This document shows positions 7,325 through 16,256 of a stretch of DNA of 35,120 bases, piece by piece. The notes under the pieces were generated by a model. That model was not told where the DNA came from, did no database searches, and was given only the letters and a program-made list of their open reading frames with translations. The DNA lies in assembly GCA_003458705.1 (NCBI GenBank), contig QRVH01000025.1, positions 1 to 35,120 of the forward strand, in the 5' to 3' direction. The position numbers were made by a program, and so were the translations under genes. The DNA comes from Eubacterium sp. AF22-9. GTDB taxonomy: Bacteria; Bacillota; Clostridia; Lachnospirales; Lachnospiraceae. Every line of letters begins with the position of its first letter. Position 1 is the stretch's first letter.

Positions 7325-7356
7325 CAAAAAAAGCGGATAAGTTTCCTTACCCGCTT
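7325..7356 (-). terminator. Rho-independent terminator of the ribosomal super-operon
   Basis: On the minus strand AAGCGGGTAAG (7356-7346), loop GAAA, and CTTATCCGCTT (7341-7331) form an 11-bp stem with one G-U pair, directly followed by a T-tract (7330-7325). It lies 15 bp after the rplQ stop and about 40 bp before ecfA1. Confidence 0.9.
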
Positions 7357-7371
7357 AAATTGCAATTGAAA

Positions 7372-7908
7372 TTAAACTAATTCAAGAAGAACTTCCATTG
7401 CTGCATCACCTTTTCTTAAACCGATCTTAACGATTCTTGTATAACCGCCCTGACGACCAGCATACTTAGGTGCGATCTCATCAAATAACTTGTTTGTAAG
7501 ATCAACAGTCTTAGTATTCTTCTTCTTTCCAGCAGCTGCTGTAGGAACTTCTGTAACTGTGTAAAGAACCTTATCCATCTGCTTTCTAGCATGAAGTCTT
7601 GAAGGAAGATCCTTCTTGATTTCCTTCTCTACTGTCTCATATACAGTAACCTTCTTGCCATCAACAACTTCCTTAACTCTCTTGCCTTCAGCATCCTTCT
7701 TAGGAACCTTTGCTGAAACCTTAACTGTCTCGAAGTTATCTTTCTCTTTAACTGCAAGTGTGATGAGCTTTTCAGCCATCTTCTTTACTTCCTTGGCTCT
7801 TGCCTCTGTAGTAACAATCTTGCCATTCTCGATTAATGCTGTTACCTGACTTCTTAATAAAGCCTTTCTCTGGCTAGATGTTCTGCCGAGCTTTCTATAT
7901 TTTGCCAT
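7372..7908 (-). CDS. rplQ: 50S ribosomal protein L17 with insertion
   Basis: L17 lies near the peptide exit of the 50S subunit. The N-terminus ([20 protein letters not shown] in part) and the C-terminus ([19 protein letters not shown]) are typical. The protein is 178 residues against roughly 115-130 in many bacteria. The excess is a Lys/Val/Glu-rich block from about residue 62 to 125 ([20 protein letters not shown], then [11 protein letters not shown]). I believe such insertions recur in Lachnospiraceae L17. It is the last gene of the alpha-type cluster, with a terminator directly after it. Confidence 0.95.
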   Translation of the reverse strand: MAKYRKLGRTSSQRKALLRSQVTALIENGKIVTTEARAKEVKKMAEKLITLAVKEKDNFETVKVSAKVPKKDAEGKRVKEVVDGKKVTVYETVEKEIKKDLPSRLHARKQMDKVLYTVTEVPTAAAGKKKNTKTVDLTNKLFDEIAPKYAGRQGGYTRIVKIGLRKGDAAMEVLLELV

Positions 7909-7977
7909 GATTTACCTCCATTTGTAACAGCTACACATGCGCTTATGGACTTACTGTATAGCCGCCGTATCTACAAA

Positions 7978-8946
7978 TTAATCTTCGTTAGGTCTAAGAT
8001 GTAAGCCCATTTCCTTAAGCTTAAGGAGAACTTCATCTAAAGACTTCTTACCTAAGTTTCTTACCTTCATCATATCATCTGATGTCTTGTTGCAAAGCTC
8101 TTCAACTGTGTTGATACCAGCTCTTCTAAGACAATTAGATGAACGAACAGATAATTCAAGATCTTCAATGCTCATTGAAAGGACCTTAGTAGTCTCATCC
8201 TCTTCCTGCTCAACCATGATTTCCACTTTCTGAGCGTTCTCTGAAAGATTGATGAATCCCTTTAAATGTTCACTTAAAACCTTAGCTGCGAGACTTAAAG
8301 CCTCATCTGGTTCTATTGTTCCATTAGTGAAAATATCAAGTGTAAGCTTATCAAAATCTGTATCCTGACCTACACGAGTATTCTGAACTGCCATATTAAC
8401 TCTCTCTACTGGTGTGTAGATTGAATCAATAGCGATAACGCCTGCTGGCTGATCATCTCTCTTATTCTTCTCAGAGCTTACATAACCACGACCATTAGTG
8501 ATTGTAAGTTCCATTGTGAGCTTGCTGTCTGCACCATTAAGATGTGCAATAACAAGATCCGGATTGATTATTTCAATATCAGGATCAACCTGAATATCTG
8601 ATGCTCTAACTACACCTTCGCCTACGAAGTCAATATGTGCTTCTTTAGGCTCAACAGAATTTCCGTTGTTCTTGATTGATAACTGCTTGATGTTCATGAC
8701 GATCTCAGTAACATCTTCCTTAACACCTGGAATTGAGCTGAATTCATGAAGTACACCTTCAATCTTGATACTGCTTACAGCTGTACCAACTAATGAAGAG
8801 AGCATAATTCTTCTTAAAGAATTACCTAATGTTAAACCATATCCTCTTTCGAGTGGCTCAACAACAAATTTTCCATACTTGCCATCTTCTGATTTTTCTG
8901 TCATCTCAATCTTTGGCATCTTGAAATTAAAATCTGCATCAACCAT
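7978..8946 (-). CDS. rpoA: DNA-directed RNA polymerase alpha subunit
   Basis: The alpha dimer scaffolds RNA polymerase assembly and contacts UP elements and activators. The 322 residues comprise the N-terminal domain ([17 protein letters not shown] near residue 45, [15 protein letters not shown] near 220), an acidic linker (EQEEDETTK) and the C-terminal domain with two helix-hairpin-helix motifs ([24 protein letters not shown]). It lies between rpsD and rplQ, the conserved position that ties polymerase supply to ribosome synthesis. Confidence 0.98.
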   Translation of the reverse strand: MVDADFNFKMPKIEMTEKSEDGKYGKFVVEPLERGYGLTLGNSLRRIMLSSLVGTAVSSIKIEGVLHEFSSIPGVKEDVTEIVMNIKQLSIKNNGNSVEPKEAHIDFVGEGVVRASDIQVDPDIEIINPDLVIAHLNGADSKLTMELTITNGRGYVSSEKNKRDDQPAGVIAIDSIYTPVERVNMAVQNTRVGQDTDFDKLTLDIFTNGTIEPDEALSLAAKVLSEHLKGFINLSENAQKVEIMVEQEEDETTKVLSMSIEDLELSVRSSNCLRRAGINTVEELCNKTSDDMMKVRNLGKKSLDEVLLKLKEMGLHLRPNED

Positions 8947-9003
8947 GTATAGTCCCTCCTTTTTATGGGTTTTATAAGTTTTATTCTATATTTCCGGTAC
9001 GGA

Positions 9004-9597
9004 TTACTTAGAATATAACTCGACGATAAGCATCTCGTTTACAGGAACGTCAATAACTTCTCTTGTAGGGATTGACTTAACTGATCCCTTAAGAGCGTCT
9101 GCATCTGCCTCTAACCACTCTGGAACAAGTCTTCCGTTAGTAGACTCAAGGATTTCCTTGTATCTTGCTGATGACTTAGACTTCTCTCTGATTTCGATAA
9201 CATCTCCAGCCTTTACAAGGTATGAAGGGATGTTTACGCACTTACCATTAACTAATACATGCTTGTGATCAACGATCTGTCTTGCTTCTTTTCTTGTTCT
9301 AGCGAATCCTAATCTGAAAAGAACATTGTCAAGTCTGAGCTCGAGCATGATCATAAGGTTCTCACCAGTCATACCCTTCTGTCTCTCAGCCTTCTTATAG
9401 TAATTTCTGAAAGGCTTCTCTAATACACCGTAGATGAACTTAGCCTTCTGCTTCTCACGAAGCTGCATTCCATACTCGCTAACCTTTCTACCAGCGTTCT
9501 TTGCCTTTCTTCTAGATTTCTTATCTATTCCTAAATATACAGGATCCATTTCAAGAGATCTACATCTCTTGAGGACAGGTGTTCTATTAACTGCCAT
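9004..9597 (-). CDS. rpsD: 30S ribosomal protein S4
   Basis: S4 is a primary 16S rRNA-binding protein and commonly the autoregulator of its operon. The 197 residues contain [20 protein letters not shown] in part, [15 protein letters not shown] and the S4 RNA-binding domain ([15 protein letters not shown]). The N-terminus begins [19 protein letters not shown], without the four-cysteine zinc motif seen in some S4 paralogues. It is placed between rpsK and rpoA, 20 bp after rpsK. Confidence 0.98.
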   Translation of the reverse strand: MAVNRTPVLKRCRSLEMDPVYLGIDKKSRRKAKNAGRKVSEYGMQLREKQKAKFIYGVLEKPFRNYYKKAERQKGMTGENLMIMLELRLDNVLFRLGFARTRKEARQIVDHKHVLVNGKCVNIPSYLVKAGDVIEIREKSKSSARYKEILESTNGRLVPEWLEADADALKGSVKSIPTREVIDVPVNEMLIVELYSK

Positions 9598-9617
9598 TGT
9601 AATCTTACCTCCCTAAA

Positions 9618-10013
9618 TTAAACTCTTCTACGCTTTGGTGGACGGCATCCATTATGTGGAACTGGAGTAACATCCTTGATACTTGTAACTTCAAGACCAG
9701 CTGCTGAAAGTGCTCTGATAGCTGCTTCTCTACCTGAACCTGGTCCCTTAACCATAACGTCTACAGACTTTAATCCATGGATTAATGCAGCCTTTGTTGC
9801 TGTCTCAGCTGCCATCTGTGCTGCATAAGGAGTAGACTTCTTAGATCCTCTGAATCCGAGTCCACCTGCAGATGCCCATGATAAAGCATTTCCTTCTGCA
9901 TCTGTTAATGTAACTATTGTATTATTGAAAGATGACTGAATATGTGCCTGTCCTCTTTCAACGTTCTTCTTAACACGCTTCTTTGTCACTTTTTTTGTAA
10001 CTTTCTGAGCCAT
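9618..10013 (-). CDS. rpsK: 30S ribosomal protein S11
   Basis: S11 lies on the 30S platform near the mRNA exit channel. The 131 residues have a Lys-rich start ([16 protein letters not shown]), then [37 protein letters not shown] in part, and the conserved end [16 protein letters not shown]. It follows rpsM by 33 bp with a clear AGGAGGT. Confidence 0.98.
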   Translation of the reverse strand: MAQKVTKKVTKKRVKKNVERGQAHIQSSFNNTIVTLTDAEGNALSWASAGGLGFRGSKKSTPYAAQMAAETATKAALIHGLKSVDVMVKGPGSGREAAIRALSAAGLEVTSIKDVTPVPHNGCRPPKRRRV

Positions 10014-10046
10014 GATAACTAACCTCCTGTGAGTTTAACAATTCAA

Positions 10047-10421
10047 TTATTTCTTCTTATTAGCTACAGTCTTCTTAGGACCCTTACATGTTCTTGCATT
10101 AGTCTTTGTCTTCTGACCTCTGCATGGAAGTCCCTTTCTATGACGGATTCCTCTGTAGCATCCGATTTCCTTTAATCTCTTAATGTTCATGGCAACTTCT
10201 CTTCTTAAGTCACCTTCTACTAAATGTTCTGGATCAGCATCGATAACCTTAGCAATCTTTGCAACTTCTTCATCTGTAAGATCCTTAACACGTGTATCTG
10301 GATTAACGCCAGCCTCTTCAAGAATCTTAGATGCTCTTACTCGGCCAATACCGTAAACATAAGTAAGTCCTATTTCAATACGCTTTTCTCTTGGTAAGTC
10401 TACACCTGAAATACGAGCCAT
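10047..10421 (-). CDS. rpsM: 30S ribosomal protein S13
   Basis: S13 forms part of the 30S head and bridges to the 50S subunit. The 124 residues begin [20 protein letters not shown] and contain [31 protein letters not shown] in part and a basic Lys-rich tail. A 315-bp gap separates it from rpmJ; that gap holds a hairpin, a promoter and a structured leader. The leader suggests independent control of rpsM-rpsK-rpsD-rpoA-rplQ. Confidence 0.98.
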   Translation of the reverse strand: MARISGVDLPREKRIEIGLTYVYGIGRVRASKILEEAGVNPDTRVKDLTDEEVAKIAKVIDADPEHLVEGDLRREVAMNIKRLKEIGCYRGIRHRKGLPCRGQKTKTNARTCKGPKKTVANKKK

Positions 10422-10560
10422 GTGTTCTTTAACCTCCGTTTGATCAATTAAATTAATATTAATAATAAAGATAGAAAAATGTAGTCCGATTCCTACGCAG
10501 CTCGTTCTAAGCTCTATCCCCCGCTTTGAACGCCTGAAATGTGTGCGTCACCTTCAGTCT
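10422..10560 (-). ncRNA. Structured leader upstream of rpsM
   Basis: Minus-strand pairings are ACGCA/TGCGT (10548-10544 with 10499-10495) enclosing CGTTC/GAACG (10532-10528 with 10507-10503). A third possible hairpin GTAG/CTAC (10496-10493 with 10484-10481) shares bases with the outer stem, so two folds would exclude each other. S4-responsive leaders are known in front of rpsM or rpsD operons in several phyla. I infer a comparable role from position and folding. Confidence 0.45.
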
Positions 10561-10590
10561 ACTATATTTGATAGCAATGAACACCGTCAA
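10561..10590 (-). promoter_or_regulatory. Candidate promoter for rpsM-rplQ
   Basis: TTGACG (10590-10585) is followed after 18 bp by TATAGT (10566-10561) on the minus strand. It lies directly upstream of the folded rpsM leader. Confidence 0.5.
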
Positions 10591-10693
10591 CTTATCCGGA
10601 TGTGTCATCGCTGCAGCCGCAAAACTGTTCTCTGTCCATTATATTAAAGACAGAATTAGTTATAATACCAACTAGTGACATTGATACTATAAC

Positions 10694-10726
10694 GCAGAAA
10701 TATGAGAAGTACTTCTACTTCTCTGC
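10694..10726 (-). other. Strong hairpin just after rpmJ
   Basis: GAGAAGTA (10704-10711) pairs perfectly with TACTTCTC (10716-10723) around a 4-nt loop. A GCAG/CTGC extension (10694-10697 with 10723-10726) is an alternative outer pairing. It begins about 14 bp after the rpmJ stop and has no T-tract, so it is more likely an mRNA processing or stability element than a terminator. Confidence 0.5.
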
Positions 10727-10736
10727 TTCAGGGTAA

Positions 10737-10850
10737 TTAGCCCTGTCTCTGCTTGTGCTTAGGGTTTTCACAGATAATTCTGATGCTGCCCTTTCTTTTA
10801 ATGACTTTGCATTTTTCACAAATTGGTTTAACTGATGATCTAACCTTCAC
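10737..10850 (-). CDS. rpmJ: 50S ribosomal protein L36 (GTG start)
   Basis: This 37-residue protein of the 50S subunit reads [18 protein letters not shown] then [17 protein letters not shown]. The zinc ligands of the C-type L36 are present (CxxC, a later Cys and His). The start is GTG at 10850-10848, preceded by GAAAGGAGG about 8 nt away. No ATG is available, so a start search limited to ATG would miss it. It sits between infA and rpsM as in most Firmicutes. Confidence 0.95.
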   Translation of the reverse strand: MKVRSSVKPICEKCKVIKRKGSIRIICENPKHKQRQG

Positions 10851-10884
10851 TGCAAAAGCCTCCTTTCAGACAAGTTCGGTTGCT

Positions 10885-10914
10885 ATTATAGCACAACCTT
10901 TTCTATCAACGCAA
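10885..10914 (-). promoter_or_regulatory. Candidate internal promoter before rpmJ
   Basis: TTGCGT (10914-10909), 18 bp, then TATAAT (10890-10885) preceded by TG (extended -10, TGCTATAAT). It lies in the 118-bp gap between infA and rpmJ and would boost rpmJ and the alpha-cluster genes. Confidence 0.55.
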
Positions 10915-10968
10915 GGAAAATTTTACAAAATTTATAAAGAATATTTTGTACATATATTCCTATTGTTT

Positions 10969-11188
10969 TTATTTATCTCTCCAAATGATTCTTCCCTTTG
11001 TTAAATCGTATGGTGATAACTCAATTGTTACCTTATCACCAGGAAGAATTCTGATGAAGTTCATTCTTAACTTACCACTGATTGTAGCAAGTATCTGATG
11101 TCCATTCTCAAGTTCTACTTTAAAAAATGCATTAGGTAATTTCTCAACTACCTTTCCTTCAATTTCAATTACATCTGTCCTTTGACAT
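10969..11188 (-). CDS. infA: Translation initiation factor IF-1, one-base frameshift near the start
   Basis: IF-1 binds the 30S A site during initiation and is essential. From the fourth codon the frame reads [18 protein letters not shown], then [19 protein letters not shown] in part and [15 protein letters not shown], a full OB-fold. The ATG at 11188, with AGGAGG 9 nt upstream, is in a different frame: MSK is followed by a stop after four more codons. The interval is 220 bp, one more than the 219 needed for a 72-residue protein. Removing one G from GG (11179-11180) restores MSKTDVIE. A sequencing error is the simplest explanation; no ATG, GTG or TTG is visible in the shifted frame. Confidence 0.9.
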
Positions 11189-11204
11189 ATAAGTTTACCT
11201 CCTA

Positions 11205-11473
11205 TTATTTGGCACTGGTTTTAATCTGCTTAATCGCATATTTTATTTCTTCATTACTTATAAACAGGTTTTTCTCTATCTTTTCTGCAAGATCACTATC
11301 TTTTTGTTTTATGAGCTGAACATGTTTCAGCTTTTTCTTTTAAGTTTATCTGTCGGTCTTAATTTACCGTCCGACAGATAAACATATACATCATCAGATT
11401 CGAGAATCATATACACAGTACCTTTGTCATGGCCTGCTTTAGAACTTGCAAAATATCCCTTTATATCACTCAT
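11205..11473 (-). CDS. KOW-domain RNA-binding protein (L14e-like), frameshifted
   Basis: This small protein follows adk in many Clostridia and is usually annotated as a KOW or ribosomal L14E-like RNA-binding protein. The ATG at 11473 begins [19 protein letters not shown], with a KOW-like strand [19 protein letters not shown], but stops after 48 codons at 11327. In the next frame the protein continues [19 protein letters not shown] to a stop at 11205. The 269-bp span is one base short of 90 codons; an additional A in the A5 run at 11332-11336 restores it. Its start lies 6 bp after adk with no clear ribosome-binding site, so translation is probably coupled. Confidence 0.8.
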
Positions 11474-11479
11474 AGATGA

Positions 11480-12121
11480 TTAACCTAAGATCTTAACTAT
11501 TGCAGCAAATACATCATCCATAGGCTGTGTACCATCAACTTCCTTAAGTACACCCTTTCCTGAATAGTATTCAATCAATGGCTGTGTCTGCTCATGATAT
11601 ACTGAAAGTCTGTTCTTTACTGTCTCTGGCTTATCGTCATCTCTTAAGATAAGCTTCTCGCCACATGCATCACATATTCCTTCAACCTTTGTTGGATTGA
11701 ACTGGATATGGTATGTTGCTCCACAACCTACACATGCTCTTCTTCCAGACATTCTGTTTATTATATTTTCATCAGGAACTTCGACATTGATTGCATAGTC
11801 AACTGACTCTCCATTAGCACTAAGAGCCTTATCAAGTGCCTCTGCCTGAGGAATTGTTCTTGGGAATCCATCAAGTACATATCCGTTAGCACAATCTGCT
11901 TCCTTGAATCTGTCCATGATAAGATCTACTACTAATTCATCAGGTACGAGCTCTCCCTTATCCATGTATGTCTTTGCCTTCTGTCCAAGCTCTGTATTGT
12001 TCTTAATATTAGCTCTGAAAATATCTCCTGTAGAGATATGTGGTATAGCATATTTTGCTGCTATCTTCTTAGCCTGTGTACCTTTACCTGCTCCTGGAGC
12101 ACCTAACATAATTATCTTCAT
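11480..12121 (-). CDS. adk: Adenylate kinase with zinc-type lid
   Basis: It interconverts ATP and AMP with two ADP and keeps adenylates balanced in the cytoplasm. The 213 residues show the P-loop [10 protein letters not shown] (7-16), the AMP site [18 protein letters not shown], and a long lid domain with four cysteines in two CxxC pairs (CVGCGATYH and CDACGEKL), the zinc-binding form common in Gram-positives. It follows secY after a 120-bp gap containing a hairpin. The map gene, often next, is absent here. Confidence 0.98.
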   Translation of the reverse strand: MKIIMLGAPGAGKGTQAKKIAAKYAIPHISTGDIFRANIKNNTELGQKAKTYMDKGELVPDELVVDLIMDRFKEADCANGYVLDGFPRTIPQAEALDKALSANGESVDYAINVEVPDENIINRMSGRRACVGCGATYHIQFNPTKVEGICDACGEKLILRDDDKPETVKNRLSVYHEQTQPLIEYYSGKGVLKEVDGTQPMDDVFAAIVKILG

Positions 12122-12178
12122 AATATTTTCTCCATTCCAAAATCATAAATATTCGTAATAAATCATAATACACAAAGG

Positions 12179-12204
12179 ACTTACCCGGCATAAACCGGGC
12201 AAGT
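12179..12204 (-). terminator. GC-rich hairpin between secY and adk, possible attenuator
   Basis: On the minus strand ACTTGCCCGG and CCGGGTAAGT form a 10-bp stem with one G-U pair and a 6-nt loop. CCTTTGTG follows, a weak U-tract. It could partly terminate transcription between secY and adk, or protect mRNA. Confidence 0.45.
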
Positions 12205-12241
12205 CAATATTTTATACTAATATCATCCGTGATATAAAGAA

Positions 12242-13561
12242 TTACTCACTGAGGAATCCCTTATAGTAACGATTGCACATCTGAGACTCAATCTGCTTTA
12301 ATGTCTCAAGTACAACACCAACAATAATGATAATTGATGTTCCACCGAATGAAACAGAAGCATTAAAGAATCCTGTACACATTATTGGAATGAGGGCAAT
12401 TATTAAAAGTCCGACAGCTCCAATAAATACGATATAATTAAGTATTTTGTTAAGATATTCGCTTGTAGACTTACCAGGTGTTATTCCTGGGATAACTCCA
12501 CCAGCCTTCTTTAAGTTATCAGCTACCTCAATTGGGTTAAATGTTATGGATGTATAGAAGTATGCGAATATTATAAGCAGTACTATGTATACTAATAAAC
12601 CAATTGAATACTTTGGAGCTTCAACTCTGCACCAGTATGATGAGCTGAGATATCTGGTCCACTCATATGATTTACCAAATAACTGGGCGATTATAACTGG
12701 GAACTGCATAAGTGATGATGCGAAAATAATTGGCATAACACCTGCAGTATTAACCTTTAATGGAATGTTTGTTGACTGTCCGCCAACTGTTCTTCTACCG
12801 CTGACCTTCTGAGAGTACTGAACAGGAATTCTTCTCTCTCCATCCTGAAGGAAGCATACAAGAACTACCATAACAATAAGAATTGCTAATATTATTACTG
12901 CTGCTAAAACACCCTTTGCAGGTGTCTTTGGTGCAACAAATGTGCTATATAATGTAGCAAAATCACTAGGCATACCTGATATGATATTAATTAAAAGTAC
13001 AATTGAAATACCATTTCCAACACCCTTTTCAGTGATTCGCTCACCAAGCCACATTAATACTGCTGAACCAGCTGTAAGTGCAGCTATAACTACGATTATA
13101 CATACTACATAATGCAATGTGCTAAGCTGTGCTGAATCCTTGATAAGACCTGATCTACCAAATCCAACCGCCATAGCGATACTTTCTATTAAAGAAAGAC
13201 CAATTGTTACGTATCTTGTAATCGATGCAATCTTCTTTCTACCATCTTCTCCCTCTTTCTGCATTTCCTCTAATTTAGGAATTGCAATTGTGAGAAGCTG
13301 CATAATGATTGAAGATGTGATATATGGTGTTATGCTCAGCGCAAAGAGGGACATTCTTTCGAATGAACCTCCTGTAAAAGCACTGAGATAACTTAAATCA
13401 CCAGTATTAATTCCACTAAGTAAGCTACTAAAATAATTGGTGTCTACACCAGGGATTGGAAGTAAACTTCCAACTCTGACAACAACAAGAATTAATAATG
13501 TATATATTATCTTTTTTCTTATATCTTTGTTCTTAAAAGCGCCTACAAGTGTTTTAAACAT
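12242..13561 (-). CDS. secY: Protein translocase channel subunit SecY
   Basis: SecY forms the protein-conducting channel of the Sec translocon in the cytoplasmic membrane. The 439 residues contain ten predicted membrane helices, LLPIPGVDTNYF in the first periplasmic region, the plug/TM2 region ITPYITSSIIMQLL, GERITEKGVGNGISI, and the cytosolic loop QDGERRIPVQYSQKVSGRR in part that contacts SecA and ribosomes. It starts 1 bp after the rplO stop, the classic spc-operon junction. Confidence 0.98.
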   Translation of the reverse strand: MFKTLVGAFKNKDIRKKIIYTLLILVVVRVGSLLPIPGVDTNYFSSLLSGINTGDLSYLSAFTGGSFERMSLFALSITPYITSSIIMQLLTIAIPKLEEMQKEGEDGRKKIASITRYVTIGLSLIESIAMAVGFGRSGLIKDSAQLSTLHYVVCIIVVIAALTAGSAVLMWLGERITEKGVGNGISIVLLINIISGMPSDFATLYSTFVAPKTPAKGVLAAVIILAILIVMVVLVCFLQDGERRIPVQYSQKVSGRRTVGGQSTNIPLKVNTAGVMPIIFASSLMQFPVIIAQLFGKSYEWTRYLSSSYWCRVEAPKYSIGLLVYIVLLIIFAYFYTSITFNPIEVADNLKKAGGVIPGITPGKSTSEYLNKILNYIVFIGAVGLLIIALIPIMCTGFFNASVSFGGTSIIIIVGVVLETLKQIESQMCNRYYKGFLSE

Positions 13562-13562
13562 A

Positions 13563-14003
13563 TTAGATCACCTCGCAGGTTCCGCCGAGAGCCTCGATCT
13601 TCTCCTTAGCTGCAGCACTGAATGCGTTAGCCTTAACAGTAAGCTTCTTTGTAAGCTCGCCGTTTGCAAGAATCTTGATTCCGTCCTTAGGATCTTTAAC
13701 GATTCCTGACTCGATTAATGTATCAACAGTAACCTCTGCACCGTTATCAAAACGATCTAATACATTAACATTAATAGCAACGAATTCCTTACGGTTTCTG
13801 TTAGTGAATCCTCTCTTAGGAATTCTTCTATATAATGGCATCTGGCCACCTTCAAAACCTGGTCTTGGTGCTCCTGAACGAGCTTTCTGTCCTTTATGAC
13901 CCTTACCAGCTGTCTTACCGTTACCTGAGCCATGTCCACGACCTCTTCTGAAATTATCGCTTAATACTGAACCTTCTGCAGGTCTCAAATTAGATAAATC
14001 CAT
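13563..14003 (-). CDS. rplO: 50S ribosomal protein L15
   Basis: L15 binds late in 50S assembly. The 146 residues show the glycine- and basic-rich start [48 protein letters not shown] and the C-terminal [18 protein letters not shown]. Two ATGs are adjacent (14006 and 14003). I chose 14003 because AGGAGG then sits 7 nt away rather than 4. Very close to rpmD upstream and secY downstream. Confidence 0.96.
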   Translation of the reverse strand: MDLSNLRPAEGSVLSDNFRRGRGHGSGNGKTAGKGHKGQKARSGAPRPGFEGGQMPLYRRIPKRGFTNRNRKEFVAINVNVLDRFDNGAEVTVDTLIESGIVKDPKDGIKILANGELTKKLTVKANAFSAAAKEKIEALGGTCEVI

Positions 14004-14025
14004 CATTGCACCTCCTTATCTGTAA

Positions 14026-14208
14026 TTAGATTTCTTCTACCTTTAACATATAACCAATCTGCTGAATCTGTCCTCTTGTAGCAGCATTATCTGGAAGTTC
14101 AACTGTCTTATGCATCTTTGTAAGACCCATAGCTTCAACAGTTTTTCTATGCTTAGGAACAGCGCCGATTGGAGACTTAACTAAAGTTATTCTTAACTTC
14201 TCAGCCAT
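14026..14208 (-). CDS. rpmD: 50S ribosomal protein L30
   Basis: This 60-residue L30 reads MAEKLRITLVKSPIGAVPKH in part, TVEAMGLTKMHKTVELPD and ends YMLKVEEI. The start at 14208 has GGAGGT 5 nt upstream; a longer in-frame extension to 14241 begins within the upstream gap and has no such support. It lies in the standard rpsE-rpmD-rplO order. Confidence 0.96.
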   Translation of the reverse strand: MAEKLRITLVKSPIGAVPKHRKTVEAMGLTKMHKTVELPDNAATRGQIQQIGYMLKVEEI

Positions 14209-14248
14209 TTTAACCTCCATCTCCTGCTTAGCAGGAATCACAATTTAA

Positions 14249-14758
14249 TTAACCAAGGATCTCGCTAACTGACTTTCCACGAAGTCTTGCAACTTCTTCT
14301 GGAGTCTTCATAGACTTAAGTCCTTCGATTGTTGCTAATACAACATTCTGCTTGTTGTTTGATCCAAGTGACTTTGTACGGATATTCTTGATACCTGCAA
14401 GCTCAAGGATTGAACGTGCTGGACCACCAGCGATGATACCAGTACCTTCTGGAGCTCTCTTTAATAATACTGTAGCTCCTCCGAACTTTCCAAGAAAATC
14501 ATGTGGAACTGAACCGTTCTCATCGATTGGAACTTCTACTAAATGTTTGATAGCATCTTCTTTTCCCTTGCGGATAGCTTCTGGAATTTCAGCTGCCTTA
14601 CCAACACCTGCACCTACGTGTCCGTTGCCGTCACCAACAACTACTAATGCTGCAAAACGCATGTTACGTCCGCCCTTTACAACCTTTGTTACACGCTTGA
14701 TTGATACTACATTATCATTTAATTCTAACTGACTAGCATCAATTATTGTACGTTTCAT
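14249..14758 (-). CDS. rpsE: 30S ribosomal protein S5
   Basis: S5 helps keep decoding accurate and contacts the mRNA entry site. The 169 residues begin [15 protein letters not shown] and contain [20 protein letters not shown] in part, [20 protein letters not shown] and [20 protein letters not shown] in part. The start at 14758 has GGGAG upstream and leaves a 19-bp gap after rplR. A longer version from 14800 would overlap rplR and lacks support. Confidence 0.97.
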   Translation of the reverse strand: MKRTIIDASQLELNDNVVSIKRVTKVVKGGRNMRFAALVVVGDGNGHVGAGVGKAAEIPEAIRKGKEDAIKHLVEVPIDENGSVPHDFLGKFGGATVLLKRAPEGTGIIAGGPARSILELAGIKNIRTKSLGSNNKQNVVLATIEGLKSMKTPEEVARLRGKSVSEILG

Positions 14759-14777
14759 ACTGTAATCTCCCTTCCGC

Positions 14778-15146
14778 TTAGAATTCAAGGCCAGCTTCAC
14801 GAGCTGCCTCTGCTAATGCCTTAATTTTACCTGCATAAATGAAACCGCCTCTGTCATAAACAACAGTCTTGATTCCCTTTTCTAATGCTCTCTTTGCTAC
14901 GACTGTACCAACAGCAGCTGCTGCTTCAACATTATTTGTCTTCTCAAGCTCTGCCTTAACTTCCTTATCAAGAGTTGATGCTGATACAAGTGTCTTTCCA
15001 ACTGTGTCGTCAATAATCTGAGCATACATATGATTATTGCTTCTGAACACAGCTAAACGTGGTCTTTCTGCAGTACCACTGAAACGATTACGTAATCTTC
15101 TATGCTTCTGTTCACGAACTACTGTTCTTGATTTCTTACTAACCAT
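14778..15146 (-). CDS. rplR: 50S ribosomal protein L18
   Basis: L18 binds 5S rRNA and helps place it in the central protuberance. The 122 residues include [46 protein letters not shown] and the conserved end [20 protein letters not shown]. It lies 17 bp after rplF. Confidence 0.97.
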   Translation of the reverse strand: MVSKKSRTVVREQKHRRLRNRFSGTAERPRLAVFRSNNHMYAQIIDDTVGKTLVSASTLDKEVKAELEKTNNVEAAAAVGTVVAKRALEKGIKTVVYDRGGFIYAGKIKALAEAAREAGLEF

Positions 15147-15163
15147 TATGTTTTCTCCTTTAA

Positions 15164-15706
15164 TTATTTCTTACCAGTCTTACCAACTTTACGTCTGATA
15201 ACTTCATCAGCATACTTGATACCCTTGCCCTTATATGGCTCTGGAGCTCTCTTTGCTCTGATTTCAGCTGCGTACTGGCCAACTGCTTCTTTACTGATAC
15301 CTTTAACAATGATGATGTTTGTTCCATCAAGAACTGTTTCAATTCCTTCTGGATCTTCCATCTCAACTGGATGAGAGTAGCCTAATGAAAGAACTAACTT
15401 CTTGCCCTGCTTCTGTGCTCTATAACCAACACCGTTAACTTCAAGCTTCTTCTCATAGCCTTCTGTAACACCAATAATCATGTTATGAATAAGTGTTCTT
15501 GTAAGTCCATGTAATGACTTCATCTTCTTTAAGTCATTTGGTCTTGAAACAACGATTTCAGAACCTTCCTGCTTAATGTCCATCTCTGCTGGTAAAACTC
15601 TCTCAAGAGTTCCCTTTGGACCCTTTACAGTCACTTTATTATTTTCTGCAATCTCAACAGTAACTCCTGCTGGGATAGCGATAGGCATTCTTCCTATACG
15701 TGACAT
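15164..15706 (-). CDS. rplF: 50S ribosomal protein L6
   Basis: L6 lies at the base of the L7/L12 stalk near the factor-binding site. The 180 residues begin [19 protein letters not shown] and contain [39 protein letters not shown] and the end [26 protein letters not shown] lies 8 nt before the ATG at 15706; an in-frame GTG at 15715 sits on top of that site. A 96-bp structured gap separates it from rpsH. Confidence 0.97.
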   Translation of the reverse strand: MSRIGRMPIAIPAGVTVEIAENNKVTVKGPKGTLERVLPAEMDIKQEGSEIVVSRPNDLKKMKSLHGLTRTLIHNMIIGVTEGYEKKLEVNGVGYRAQKQGKKLVLSLGYSHPVEMEDPEGIETVLDGTNIIIVKGISKEAVGQYAAEIRAKRAPEPYKGKGIKYADEVIRRKVGKTGKK

Positions 15707-15730
15707 GCCGTGCACCTCCTAATTATAATG

Positions 15731-15783
15731 AGGGAAACATTCATATACGCTGAACTACGATGGGATAGGATTCCCGTTTCCCT
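15731..15783 (-). other. Structured intergenic region between rpsH and rplF
   Basis: AGGGAAAC (15731-15738) pairs with GTTTCCCT (15776-15783), 8 bp perfect. Within it GGGA (15762-15765) pairs with TCCC (15772-15775), stacked directly on the outer arm. Adjacent spc genes are normally only 10-60 bp apart, so this folded 96-bp gap may be regulatory (inference). Confidence 0.4.
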
Positions 15784-15802
15784 GTGTGTAAGTGTTCAAT
15801 AA

Positions 15803-16198
15803 TTACCAAACGAAGCAAAGAACTTCTCCACCAACGCCGAGCTTTCTAGCTTCCTTGTCTGTGATAACGCCCTTGTTTGTAGAAATAATAGCTACACCAA
15901 GACCACCGAGAACCTTTGGAAGTTCTTCCTTGTTTGCATATACTCTAAGACCTGGCTTAGAGATTCTCTGAAGACCTGAAATGATCTTCTCGTTCTTAGA
16001 AGCACCGTACTTTAATGTAATACGGATATCGTTGAACTTACCGTTCTCAACGAGCTCATAAGACTTAATATAACCCTCGTCTAAAAGAATCTTAGCGATT
16101 GCAAGCTTCATCTTAGATGATGGAACATCAACTGTGTCGTGCTTTGCTGTATTTGCATTACGAATTCTTGTAAGCATATCTGCAATTGGATCTGTCAT
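15803..16198 (-). CDS. rpsH: 30S ribosomal protein S8
   Basis: S8 is a primary 16S rRNA binder, and in E. coli represses the spc operon. The 131 residues include [53 protein letters not shown] and the end [13 protein letters not shown]. It starts after AGGAGG and follows the S14 gene by 58 bp. Confidence 0.98.
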   Translation of the reverse strand: MTDPIADMLTRIRNANTAKHDTVDVPSSKMKLAIAKILLDEGYIKSYELVENGKFNDIRITLKYGASKNEKIISGLQRISKPGLRVYANKEELPKVLGGLGVAIISTNKGVITDKEARKLGVGGEVLCFVW

Positions 16199-16256
16199 TG
16201 AAATTTTCCTCCTTAATTTAACTGGTTTCCTGTTTCCAGGACTACGTTAATTGATT

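Noticed and set aside
10753-11004. Plus-strand ORF of 83 codons across rpmJ and infA
   Set aside because: It is antisense to rpmJ and the infA end, has no recognisable family and no ribosome-binding site.
15160-15366. Minus-strand 68-codon ORF overlapping rplF in another frame
   Set aside because: rplF fills the region in a different frame with full family motifs.
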